Shown piece by piece: positions 1 to 7,082 of a DNA stretch of 40,810 nt. A program made the position numbers and the translations under genes. This stretch comes from Myxococcales bacterium (GTDB lineage Bacteria; Myxococcota_A; Polyangia; Polyangiales; Polyangiaceae), in assembly GCA_023248745.1 (NCBI GenBank), contig JAHFDZ010000015.1:1-40810 (forward strand), in the 5' to 3' direction. The stretch's first letter is position 1, and each line of letters starts with the position of its first letter. The notes under the pieces were generated by a model that saw only the letters and a list, made by a program, of their open reading frames with translations, made no database searches and was not told the DNA's origin.

Positions 1-438
1 TCGTCACTCGTTGACGACGAGACCGCGGTCCCGATGACCAGCGAAGAGCTGATCACGCGCAGCAAACATTTGGTCGAAGCTGTTGCAGGCGATAACGCCG
101 AGCTGGCGATCGATTTCCTGTTGTCGAAAGATGCCTACGCACAGTTCTACGCGGAAAAAGACGCGACGCGCGCATGGGAGCGTCACATGAAGAAGGCGTT
201 CCAACGGGCCGTCCACAAGTTGCATCGCCGTCGCAACAGCGAGACGGCGAAGTTCGCACGGTTTGAACTGGGAACGCGACTCGTCAAGTCATCGGTCGGA
301 AAAGGGAAGAGCAAACGTCAAGTGTGGCATTCGCGTGGATCGCGCATCTACTACACGATTGAAGGCCGAGAGTTGCACATCTCGATCCGCGAAATGATCG
401 CTTGGCGCGGCGCTTGGTACATCTCACGACTGCGATAA
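1..438 (+). CDS. Conserved hypothetical protein, 5' end outside window
   Basis: The reading frame is open from base 1 with no stop before the first ATG at 34, so this is probably the 3' part of a longer gene rather than a 134-residue protein starting at 34. The visible part is helical and charged in its first half and basic in the middle (a KLHRRR segment). It ends in a compact motif, IREMIAWRGAWYISRLR. I recall similar C-terminal ends (REMxAWRGAWYxxRLR) in myxobacterial hypothetical proteins, often lipoproteins, but I cannot assign a function. The stop TAA at 436-438 faces the convergent gene ending at 495, with a small inverted repeat between them. Confidence is high that it is coding and low on its role. 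Confidence 0.75.
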   Translation, partial: SSLVDDETAVPMTSEELITRSKHLVEAVAGDNAELAIDFLLSKDAYAQFYAEKDATRAWERHMKKAFQRAVHKLHRRRNSETAKFARFELGTRLVKSSVGKGKSKRQVWHSRGSRIYYTIEGRELHISIREMIAWRGAWYISRLR

Positions 439-457
439 GTCGAGCGTCCCGAACAGC

Positions 458-477
458 CGAGACGCCACGATGTCTCG
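458..477. terminator. Small inverted repeat between convergent genes
   Basis: CGAGAC (458-463) and GTCTCG (472-477) are perfect complements around an 8-nt loop. It sits between two convergent stop codons, where a shared terminator is expected. The stem is only 6 bp and no clear T-run follows on either strand, so this is a weak candidate. Confidence 0.3.
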
Positions 478-494
478 CGCTCACGCGTTTCAAA

Positions 495-1175
495 TTAGAG
501 CACCTTAGAAATCGCAAATTGCATCGCGAGCGAGTACGAACCCGACGCAGTCGAATCTTGCGCATACACGTAGAAGCTCTTGTTCGGCCCCACAGTGAGT
601 CCGTTGCCAGATTTGAGCGCAGGACGACTCGTCGACGTACCGACGGCAAGGCGCGTGCAACTCCCGTCGTTCACGATGTCACTTGCGTAGAACGGAAATT
701 TCGCAAGTCCGATGAGCACCTGAGGTGAGGCCGTCCCGCCTCCAGTTTGTTCGACGTCGACAACCAGCGTGCGCGAAGTCCAATTGGTCACTTCGTAAAG
801 AACACCGCCCGCCCACAGGTTCCCGTCGATCGCCAGATTTGTACATCCTGAACCTACGATGCGCGAGTGGTCGGCGGGGGTCAGAACGGTCGTAATCGTC
901 AACTTAGCGCCGACGGTTGCCGTCATGAGGCTCCCGATATCGATGGTGAGAAAGTTGTGATCGGGCTCCTTTGCAGGACCTTCGACCGGCGCGTCGGCTC
1001 CCGCGTCCTCGGACGGCGTGTTCGGCGATCCCGACGTCGAGTTCCCCGAGGGAGAGGCGTCGGTTGCCGCAGCGTCTCCGTTGAATGTAGAGGCCGCGAG
1101 ATCCTCGGGTCCGAGCACCCTTCCGGAGCAGGCGCCGAGCAAAGTCGCGAAACCGCAGAGCAAGACTCGCTTCAT
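495..1175 (-). CDS. Small secreted lipoprotein, unknown function
   Basis: A 226-residue protein with a lipoprotein signal peptide: MKR, a hydrophobic stretch, then the lipobox LLGAC, followed by a Ser/Thr/Ala/Asp-rich linker of about 50 residues. The C-terminal ~150 residues look like a beta-sandwich, with alternating hydrophobic strands and two cysteines that could form a disulfide (GSGCTN, DGSCTR). A longer frame opens upstream, but the ATG at 1175 is chosen because it begins the signal peptide and has a GAGGG ribosome site a few bases before it. It follows the beta-lactamase-like gene on the same strand with a gap of about 100 bases. It is probably anchored in the outer membrane; no family was recognised. 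Confidence 0.8.
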   Translation of the reverse strand: MKRVLLCGFATLLGACSGRVLGPEDLAASTFNGDAAATDASPSGNSTSGSPNTPSEDAGADAPVEGPAKEPDHNFLTIDIGSLMTATVGAKLTITTVLTPADHSRIVGSGCTNLAIDGNLWAGGVLYEVTNWTSRTLVVDVEQTGGGTASPQVLIGLAKFPFYASDIVNDGSCTRLAVGTSTSRPALKSGNGLTVGPNKSFYVYAQDSTASGSYSLAMQFAISKVL

Positions 1176-1275
1176 GTGACCCTCGTGTCGCACGCCCGCA
1201 AATGGCCGCGCATCAAGCAATTGGGCTCACGAAGCGTTTCCGTCTGAGCACTTGTGAGAATTTTTTCGACGCGGA

Positions 1276-2385
1276 CTACGGCATCACAATGTCGAATGTG
1301 GCGAGCGACAACGCATCGGGCGATGTGCCGTCTTTGTTGGTGATCGTGACAACGGTCACATCCTCTTTTGGAAAGTACCAATCCTGCGAATGGCACCCAT
1401 AGATGTCTCCGCCGTGCCCGATTGCGGCGGACTTTCCAGTAATAGCGGCCGAACTAAGAAACAGCCCGAGTCCGTAGTCAACACCGCTGAAGGCAGGAAT
1501 GCCGGTGAGAAGCTCTTTCTGAATTTCGGCGGTGTACACCTCGCCTTTGGCGACCATCGCGATCCACCGCGCGAGGTCAGACGGGGTTGCGACCATGGCT
1601 CCAGCCGCCCACGCCCATGACGTATCGTAACTGTTGGTGACATCTTTACCGGTGCTGCTGAAGCCTTTCGCGATCGTTCCATTGACAGGTTCAGTGCCGT
1701 CGAAAAACGTGTGCTCGAGTTTGTGCGGAACTAGAAGCTTCGTGCGAATCAGCTCTGCGATGGGCTTGCCGCCGACTTGCTCAGCAATCATTCCAAGGAG
1801 AATGAAGTTCGTATTCGAGTAGTGCCAGCTGGTGCCCGGTTCGAAGTAAGGCTCGTGCTTTTTGGCGAGGCCAACGAGGTCGGTCGGCGTGACTTTGCTG
1901 TGCGAATTGAGAGCGGGATCGTCGGTGTAGTTGAAGATGCCGCTCGAGTGATTGAGCAGCTGCCTCATCGTGATCAGGTTTCCGTTTTTGATGCCAGGCA
2001 CGTAGGCCTCAAGAACATCGGTGAGCTTGAGTTTTCCCTCTGTGACGAGCTTCAAGATCACACCCGCGACATACGTCTTGGTGTTGCTGCCGATGCGAAA
2101 CAGATTGTCGCCGGTCAGGCCCGACGTGCCGCTGAAGTATTCTGAGTAGCCGCACTCAGGCGTCGTCACCGCAATGACGCCGTCCTTCGTCTTGATCGTT
2201 GCAATCTGCTGATCGAGCGTCGACTGAAGTTTTGCGTCGAGCGCTAAGCAGGCTTCAGAACGCGGCGCAGGACCGGCATCGCCTTCGAGCGGCGCCGCAT
2301 CCGGCAACGCCGCAGGCGCGCTAGGTGCCGATGAGCAACCGAAGAGAACGAACGGGAGAGCGGCAATTGCGAAGTCTTGTTTCAT
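1276..2385 (-). CDS. Serine beta-lactamase-family hydrolase, lipoprotein
   Basis: A 369-residue protein of the class C beta-lactamase/DD-peptidase-like family (serine hydrolase PF00144 type). The three active-site motifs are visible: SNTK (Ser100, Lys103), YSN (Tyr189) and HGG (His324, replacing the KTG triad as in many family members). It begins with a lipoprotein signal ending in a lipobox LFGC, followed by an Ala/Pro linker, so it acts tethered in the periplasm or at the cell surface. Substrates in this family include peptidoglycan peptides, esters and D-amino-acid peptides; nothing here selects one. The frame extends to a TTG at 2406, but the ATG at 2385 fits the signal peptide better. 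It is transcribed away from an AT-rich divergent control region. Confidence 0.85.
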   Translation of the reverse strand: MKQDFAIAALPFVLFGCSSAPSAPAALPDAAPLEGDAGPAPRSEACLALDAKLQSTLDQQIATIKTKDGVIAVTTPECGYSEYFSGTSGLTGDNLFRIGSNTKTYVAGVILKLVTEGKLKLTDVLEAYVPGIKNGNLITMRQLLNHSSGIFNYTDDPALNSHSKVTPTDLVGLAKKHEPYFEPGTSWHYSNTNFILLGMIAEQVGGKPIAELIRTKLLVPHKLEHTFFDGTEPVNGTIAKGFSSTGKDVTNSYDTSWAWAAGAMVATPSDLARWIAMVAKGEVYTAEIQKELLTGIPAFSGVDYGLGLFLSSAAITGKSAAIGHGGDIYGCHSQDWYFPKEDVTVVTITNKDGTSPDALSLATFDIVMP

Positions 2386-2403
2386 CGAAAGCCATTTGCG
2401 ATA

Positions 2404-2482
2404 CAAATGACACTAAATCAACAATTATTTAAATAAAATTAAACAAATATTAAATAATATATCAAATATCGATATTTTTAAC
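2404..2482. promoter_or_regulatory. AT-rich divergent promoter region with a 14-bp palindrome
   Basis: About 75 bases that are almost entirely A and T, in an otherwise GC-rich window, separate the divergent genes starting at 2385 (minus) and 2563 (plus). It holds ATTTAAAT, AATATT and a perfect 14-bp palindrome, AAATATCGATATTT (2464-2477). Many overlapping -10-like boxes exist, so no single promoter can be picked. The composition and position fit a shared promoter or operator zone. Confidence 0.6.
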
Positions 2483-2562
2483 CCCCTTCTCTCAATGGAT
2501 ATTGCGGCAAAAGACGGCGCCCCGATTGCGCGCGCGACGCGAACGGTTATCGTCGCGACGCC

Positions 2563-3423
2563 ATGAGGACGACCGAAGAATTTACCGCGGACCACCTAGA
2601 CAACAGCGCGGTCTTTCGCGACCCGTTCTTCCAGCGATTTCGATTGCGCCACGCACCGAAGCCATTGGCGCTCACAGGCACCATCACGAAGGACTACCTC
2701 TTCCCGACGCTCTACGCCGACGTGCAATGCGCGCAGGGGATCTTTCATTGCGACTACGCGCGAGCCAAAGCGCTCCTTCCGCACCCGAGCATGAAGCCAG
2801 TGCGCATGACACGTGGGCGCGGACTTGTTGCCTTCTCTTGTTACGAATACCGCAACGTGATGAACGTGCCCCCGTACAACGAGATCGCGATGACCATTCC
2901 GATCTTGGTCGACGCGCCACTCGACATCCCGGTCGTACCGATGGTGCTCAGTGGCTTCAAAGGCTTTGGCTACTACGTGTTCAGCATGCCGGTGACGTCG
3001 AGAGAAAATCAGATTCGCGGAACCAAGATTTGGGGCCTGCCCAAAGTCACCCAAGAGATCGATCTCTTCGAAAGCGATGGCGACTGCGTGACGATTGCAA
3101 AAGATCAAGCCGGCGAAAGTTACTTCGAGCTCCGCGTTCCAATGACTGGCAAGCCCACACGTTTCGACGTGAGCGCGAGCTTGTATTCGTGCCTCGACAA
3201 TCGGCTTCTTCAGAGTGCAACCAACTTCCGCGGAACGTTCAACGTCATCAAGCACATGAACCAATTGGTGAGCAAAGGCGCACGCCCCGATCGCGAGTAC
3301 CTCAAGATTGGTGACGGGCCGGCCGCTTCTGTGTTGCGCAGCCTCGACGTCGAGCCTCACCCGTTTCAATTCCGCTATGCGCGCACGATGAACAGCGCGT
3401 TCGACCTTCCAAACGGCACCTAA
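2563..3423 (+). CDS. Acetoacetate decarboxylase-like protein
   Basis: A 286-residue soluble protein that matches the acetoacetate decarboxylase (ADC) superfamily pattern. Family landmarks are the PPYNE motif with Glu107 and the KIWGLPK motif with Lys161, the likely Schiff-base lysine. In classical ADC this lysine is followed by a second lysine; here the next residue is Val162, so the chemistry may differ. ADC-like proteins also include aldolase/dehydratases and lactonase-like enzymes. The start at 2563 lacks a strong Shine-Dalgarno, but no other in-frame start exists between it and the AT-rich region. It lies 10 bases before the ketopantoate-reductase-like gene, which suggests a two-gene operon handling a keto acid or acyl substrate. 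The family call is fairly sure; the substrate is not. Confidence 0.8.
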   Translation: MRTTEEFTADHLDNSAVFRDPFFQRFRLRHAPKPLALTGTITKDYLFPTLYADVQCAQGIFHCDYARAKALLPHPSMKPVRMTRGRGLVAFSCYEYRNVMNVPPYNEIAMTIPILVDAPLDIPVVPMVLSGFKGFGYYVFSMPVTSRENQIRGTKIWGLPKVTQEIDLFESDGDCVTIAKDQAGESYFELRVPMTGKPTRFDVSASLYSCLDNRLLQSATNFRGTFNVIKHMNQLVSKGARPDREYLKIGDGPAASVLRSLDVEPHPFQFRYARTMNSAFDLPNGT

Positions 3424-3433
3424 AGGAGCACCG

Positions 3434-4459
3434 ATGCTACGCGACTTGAACGTCCTGATCTTCGGCGCGGGAGCCGTCGGCTCAACGGTTGGGGGCTGGC
3501 TCGCGCCGCATCATCGGTCGCTTCACTTTTTCGACCGCGGCCCTGTGGCAAGCGCACTGAAAGAGCGTGGGCTAACGCTGTACTTGCAGCATCAGAAAGA
3601 ACGCGCTGAGACCATTTCGGTGCCAATTGTCAGCAATCTTGACGATGTACCAAAGCCAGACGTGATCTTGCTGTCGGTAAAGAACTACAGTTTGGACGCG
3701 GTCGCGCGCACGCTAGTTGAGAAGTTTGGCCGCGAGTCGATCGTCGTTGCGCTGCAAAACGGCGTGGAAAATCAGTCGATTCTACCGAAGCACTTCTCTC
3801 GCGTTGTGTACGGCATCGTGAGCTACAACGCCTGGATCGACGAACCCGGCGTCGTTGGCTACCAAAAGCGTGGCCCGCTTGTGGTGGGCAGCATTCTCAA
3901 TCTGCACCGATCCGACGTTGCCCTGGTTGCTGACCTTCTCAACAAAGGTGTCGAGACCACCATCACCGAGCGACTGCAGGACGCAACGCATTCGAAGATG
4001 ATCGTCAACTTGACGAACTCTTTCACCACGCTCATTGGTCACGGCTTTCGAAGCGTTTCTGATCCGGCGCTGTTTCAGAAAATACTCTCGAACCTCACCT
4101 ACGAAGGCGTTTGCATCGCGCGCGCTGCCGGCTATCGAGAATGCCAAGTGGGCGGGATGCCATCTTGGGCGCTCATGACAGCTGCTGCAAAACTGCCTGC
4201 GTTCGTGACGAAGAAGCCTTTCGAAAAGAACGTCAAGAAGATGGTCATTAGCAGCATGGCCCAAGACATGATTCAGCGCGGAGGGGTGGATTCCGAGCTA
4301 GAAACGATCAACGGTCATTTCATTGCGCTCGCGGAACGCCACGCCGTTCGGGCGCCTTTCAACCGTGCGATCTACGAATTGTGTCGCGAGCACTTCAAGC
4401 CGGGATTTGAACCACTCGACGTGCGCGATGTATGGGCGCGCGTGCAAGCACTCAGTTAA
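3434..4459 (+). CDS. Ketopantoate reductase-family (ApbA/PanE-like) oxidoreductase
   Basis: A 341-residue NAD(P)-dependent 2-dehydropantoate 2-reductase-like enzyme. The N-terminus has the Rossmann loop GAGAVGS (near residues 11-17), then SVKNYSLD, which fits the position of the conserved catalytic lysine, and ALQNGVEN, typical of the family. The helical C-terminal domain carries the conserved ETINGHF segment near residue 290 with the E/N/G pattern. True PanE reduces ketopantoate to pantoate for coenzyme A, but many paralogues act on other 2-keto acids. The sequence is somewhat longer than typical PanE (about 300 residues). Its pairing with the ADC-like gene 10 bases upstream, with an AAGGAG ribosome site in the gap, argues for a specialised pathway rather than CoA synthesis. 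Hence no panE symbol is given. Confidence 0.85.
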   Translation: MLRDLNVLIFGAGAVGSTVGGWLAPHHRSLHFFDRGPVASALKERGLTLYLQHQKERAETISVPIVSNLDDVPKPDVILLSVKNYSLDAVARTLVEKFGRESIVVALQNGVENQSILPKHFSRVVYGIVSYNAWIDEPGVVGYQKRGPLVVGSILNLHRSDVALVADLLNKGVETTITERLQDATHSKMIVNLTNSFTTLIGHGFRSVSDPALFQKILSNLTYEGVCIARAAGYRECQVGGMPSWALMTAAAKLPAFVTKKPFEKNVKKMVISSMAQDMIQRGGVDSELETINGHFIALAERHAVRAPFNRAIYELCREHFKPGFEPLDVRDVWARVQALS

Positions 4460-4626
4460 GCAGCTTGACTCTTGAGTAGGTCACGAATCTCGCGCCCCTC
4501 CATGGTCGCCCTCAAAAGTGCACGCGTCTCGCGACCTTCAATCGCCCGCATGACCCGCCCGCGCTTTTCGACCTTTCGCGCAACCTTGCAAGATCTTCTC
4601 TTGCGCTGAGCCGTCACACTTCTCAT
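4456..4626 (-). CDS. Small basic 56-residue protein with two tandem 13-residue repeats
   Basis: This short frame begins with ATG at 4624-4626, preceded by GGGGGAGAG (purine-rich, though spaced only about 2-3 bases from the start). It ends with TAA overlapping the stop of the convergent reductase gene. The first 25 residues are very basic (RKRR, KRGR). Residues 27-39 and 40-52 are two adjacent copies of a 13-residue unit sharing EGRE-x-R-x-LL followed by Arg or Lys. The copies differ mostly at synonymous or conservative positions (GGT/GGG, GAA/GAG, CTT-TTG/CTA-CTC), as expected if the protein is under selection. The basic character suggests nucleic-acid binding, which is only inference. Its 5' end lies in the region just upstream of the VWA gene on the other strand. 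Confidence 0.6.
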   Translation of the reverse strand: MRSVTAQRKRRSCKVARKVEKRGRVMRAIEGRETRALLRATMEGREIRDLLKSQAA

Positions 4627-4683
4627 CTCTCCCCCGACAGATGAACCGAGTTTCTTAGAAGACCCTCAACCCAGGAGTCGTCG

Positions 4684-6126
4684 ATGGCCTCCCTTGCATG
4701 GTTTCGCATTTCTCGTTTTCGTCGCGTGACCGCCCTTGCGACGATTGCCGCTGCGCTCGCAGGCATCGTCCTTGTCCGCGCATCTCACGCGCGGCGTGCA
4801 CCCCATAGTGGGGTGTCTCTCGCCGCTATCGATCCCGCGTCCACAACCGTTTCATTCTCAGGTAGCGGCATTAGCGGCACGTTTGCACTCAGTCATGCGA
4901 GCGTTGCGAGACAATCACCTTCATCGCTGTTCGCCGACGTCCGCCTCCGAGCGGCGGATGCCGTAGCAAAGGAGCGCGCGCCACTCTCGATGGCGATCGT
5001 GCTCGATACGTCTGGATCCATGTCGGGCGAAAAGATTGATCGCGCGAAGAAGAGCGTCGTTCGGATGATTCGAGACATGCGAGACGAGGACGAAGTCGCG
5101 TTCGTGCGCTACTCGGATCAAGCGGAACTCATGCAACCGCTGGCACGCGTTTCAAGCGTTCGCGAGGCGCTCATTCGCCGCGTCGAAGGGCTTCGCGCCG
5201 AAGGAGGAACGCACATTGCGGGAGGCCTCACCTCGGCAAAAGCCGCCCTGTCACAAGTGGCCACGGGCCGCGTTCGCAGAGTTGCACTCGTGAGCGATGG
5301 ACTCGATGGTTCGCGCGCAGAGTCGCACCAAATTGCGATGGGGCTCGCCGAATCAGGCGTAACCACTTCGGCGCTCGGAATCGGCCTCGACTTCGACGAA
5401 GCGTACATGAGCGACGTCGCATCGGCCGGACACGGCAACTTCGCATTCGTCGAAAAGAGTGAAGGTCTCGAAAACTTTCTGCGAAAGGAACTCGTCGAGG
5501 CCGCGACCACCGTCATCGATCGCGCCGAGGTACGCTTTGCACTTCCCGCGGGCCTAAGACTCGTACGCGGCTTCGGAGGCGACGCGCGCATTGAAGGCAA
5601 CGACGTCGTTGTGCGCGCAGGTTCGCTCTTCGCCGGCGACGAACGCCGCATTCTCTTGGAGCTCACGCCCAGTTTCGGAGAAGGCGCGCCGCCGTTGTTG
5701 ATTGCCCCGCGACTTACTTGGCAGCGCGTCGGTAAAGCGCCGGAGTCGATCAGTGCAAACGCGCTTCAGATCCAATGGGTTGACGATGCCGCAACCGCCT
5801 CTCGCTCGATCAACGGCGAAGTCTTCGCGCGCGCGATGAGCGTTGTCGCCTCCGAGCGCCAACTACAAGCTGCGAGCGCCTATGGCGCAGGCGACGGTCG
5901 CAGAGCCGCCGCGCTCACGCAACAGAACGAAGCAGATCTCAAAGCTGCGATAGCCGTTGCACCTCCCGCAGCAACGGCTGCGATCGCCAAGCAAATTGAC
6001 CAATACGGAAAAGACGATGCGGTATTCCGATCGGGCGTTAGCGGCAGCTCAGCCGAGGGCGCTCAAAAAGTAAAGAGTATTTACCAACGAGATTCGTTGA
6101 ACAAGTCGCGATCGGGATCATTCTGA
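4684..6126 (+). CDS. von Willebrand factor A domain protein, membrane-anchored or exported
   Basis: A 480-residue protein with a basic N-terminus and one hydrophobic segment at about residues 15-33, acting as a signal or membrane anchor. A VWA domain spans roughly residues 95-285, with an intact MIDAS motif (DTSGSMS near residue 108), a conserved threonine in EGGTHIAGG, and the LVSDGLD aspartate. A beta-rich region follows, and the tail is Ala/Gln-rich and helical. VWA proteins bind partners through a metal ion and often act in envelope complexes. The stop codon overlaps the start of the next gene, so the two are translationally coupled. The exact role is unknown. Confidence 0.85.
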   Translation: MASLAWFRISRFRRVTALATIAAALAGIVLVRASHARRAPHSGVSLAAIDPASTTVSFSGSGISGTFALSHASVARQSPSSLFADVRLRAADAVAKERAPLSMAIVLDTSGSMSGEKIDRAKKSVVRMIRDMRDEDEVAFVRYSDQAELMQPLARVSSVREALIRRVEGLRAEGGTHIAGGLTSAKAALSQVATGRVRRVALVSDGLDGSRAESHQIAMGLAESGVTTSALGIGLDFDEAYMSDVASAGHGNFAFVEKSEGLENFLRKELVEAATTVIDRAEVRFALPAGLRLVRGFGGDARIEGNDVVVRAGSLFAGDERRILLELTPSFGEGAPPLLIAPRLTWQRVGKAPESISANALQIQWVDDAATASRSINGEVFARAMSVVASERQLQAASAYGAGDGRRAAALTQQNEADLKAAIAVAPPAATAAIAKQIDQYGKDDAVFRSGVSGSSAEGAQKVKSIYQRDSLNKSRSGSF

Positions 6127-6959
6127 TGCGCCCGCTCAATTGGCTGCTCGCCGCCTTTGCCTGGCTCACCGTCGCAGCGCATTCGTGGCGCCTCGGTCCA
6201 CTCCCCGCCGCAACGCTCACCTTGCTTGGCGCGGTAGTTCTTTCCGTAAGCACTTCGCAACGCATGAGCATCGAGGGCATTGTGGCGACGTCAATTGGAA
6301 CGTTGCTCGCGGAATTGCTCGGCGCTTCCATTCTGCCGTTCGGACTCGGGCTTGGATTTGTAACTGCAGGTGTATTTTTTGAACGCACTCTTCGAGTCCG
6401 ATCGCGCCGGGCGAAAATCGCCCACGCTGCGCTCTCGGCGATTGCGGGAACGATCGCGGCGGGCGTGGCGACAAGTTACAGCGGCGCCGCTTGGCCGCTC
6501 AACGCCGCAGCGTTTGTATTCGCGGTTGTCATCCTCGCCTCCCCTTTTCTCATCAACGCCGACGACGCCATTGCGGCGACGCTTGCGTGGTCCGCACGCG
6601 AGATTGGTGGCGATACAGGCGCGAGACTCGAGCACGCAGCACAATTACGAAAGCACGCCGCGCATGCTTCGCTCGACGCGTCAACACGGCGAACGGTGGA
6701 GGCCGCGTGGCTCTCGCTCCTTCGCGCAGCAGACGAACGTGTTCGCCTCGGCGCCACCCAATCGTCACCGTTTGCAGCGCGCAAGATTGCGCGCATCGAT
6801 TCTGACTTGGAGCGGTACATCGTATCGATCGAGCGACTCTTTTGCGCAGCTGAGGGGCTCCACACAACGCGTGACGCAGCGGGTGAACTGGCCATAGACG
6901 ATGCCCACACGGCAGGGACGGCACTCGAGGAAGCACGGCGCGTTTTGGCGAGGGAATAG
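6126..6959 (+). CDS. Integral membrane protein coupled to the VWA gene
   Basis: A 277-residue protein. The first ~145 residues hold five or so hydrophobic segments (including TLLGAVVLSVS, LLGASILPFGLGLGF, AALSAIAGTIAAG and FVFAVVILASPFL). The last ~130 residues are soluble and helical, rich in Ala/Arg/Glu, and probably cytoplasmic. The start ATG shares bases with the TGA of the VWA gene (TGATG arrangement), which indicates translational coupling and a likely shared complex. No family was recognised with confidence. The high alanine and arginine content is ordinary for this genome. Confidence 0.75.
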   Translation: MRPLNWLLAAFAWLTVAAHSWRLGPLPAATLTLLGAVVLSVSTSQRMSIEGIVATSIGTLLAELLGASILPFGLGLGFVTAGVFFERTLRVRSRRAKIAHAALSAIAGTIAAGVATSYSGAAWPLNAAAFVFAVVILASPFLINADDAIAATLAWSAREIGGDTGARLEHAAQLRKHAAHASLDASTRRTVEAAWLSLLRAADERVRLGATQSSPFAARKIARIDSDLERYIVSIERLFCAAEGLHTTRDAAGELAIDDAHTAGTALEEARRVLARE

Positions 6960-7082
6960 TGCAGAGGGCGCCAAAACCCGGCGCATTCCTGAGCTCATCT
7001 TGCGGCAACGTCACGCTCATGCAAGATCGCTTGGCTACCTGCGGTTACGCAACCGTTGGCCCTTGTTGCAAAGGATCTTGTC

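Noticed and set aside
2596-3369. Long minus-strand frame of 257 codons opposite the ADC-like gene
   Set aside because: It is antisense to a gene with recognisable family motifs and has no signature of its own; such frames are common in GC-rich coding sequence.
7050-7082. Sigma-54 promoter-like sequence before the propeller lipoprotein (TTGGCCCTTGTTGCAA)
   Set aside because: The GG and GC elements are 8 bases apart instead of the 10 needed.
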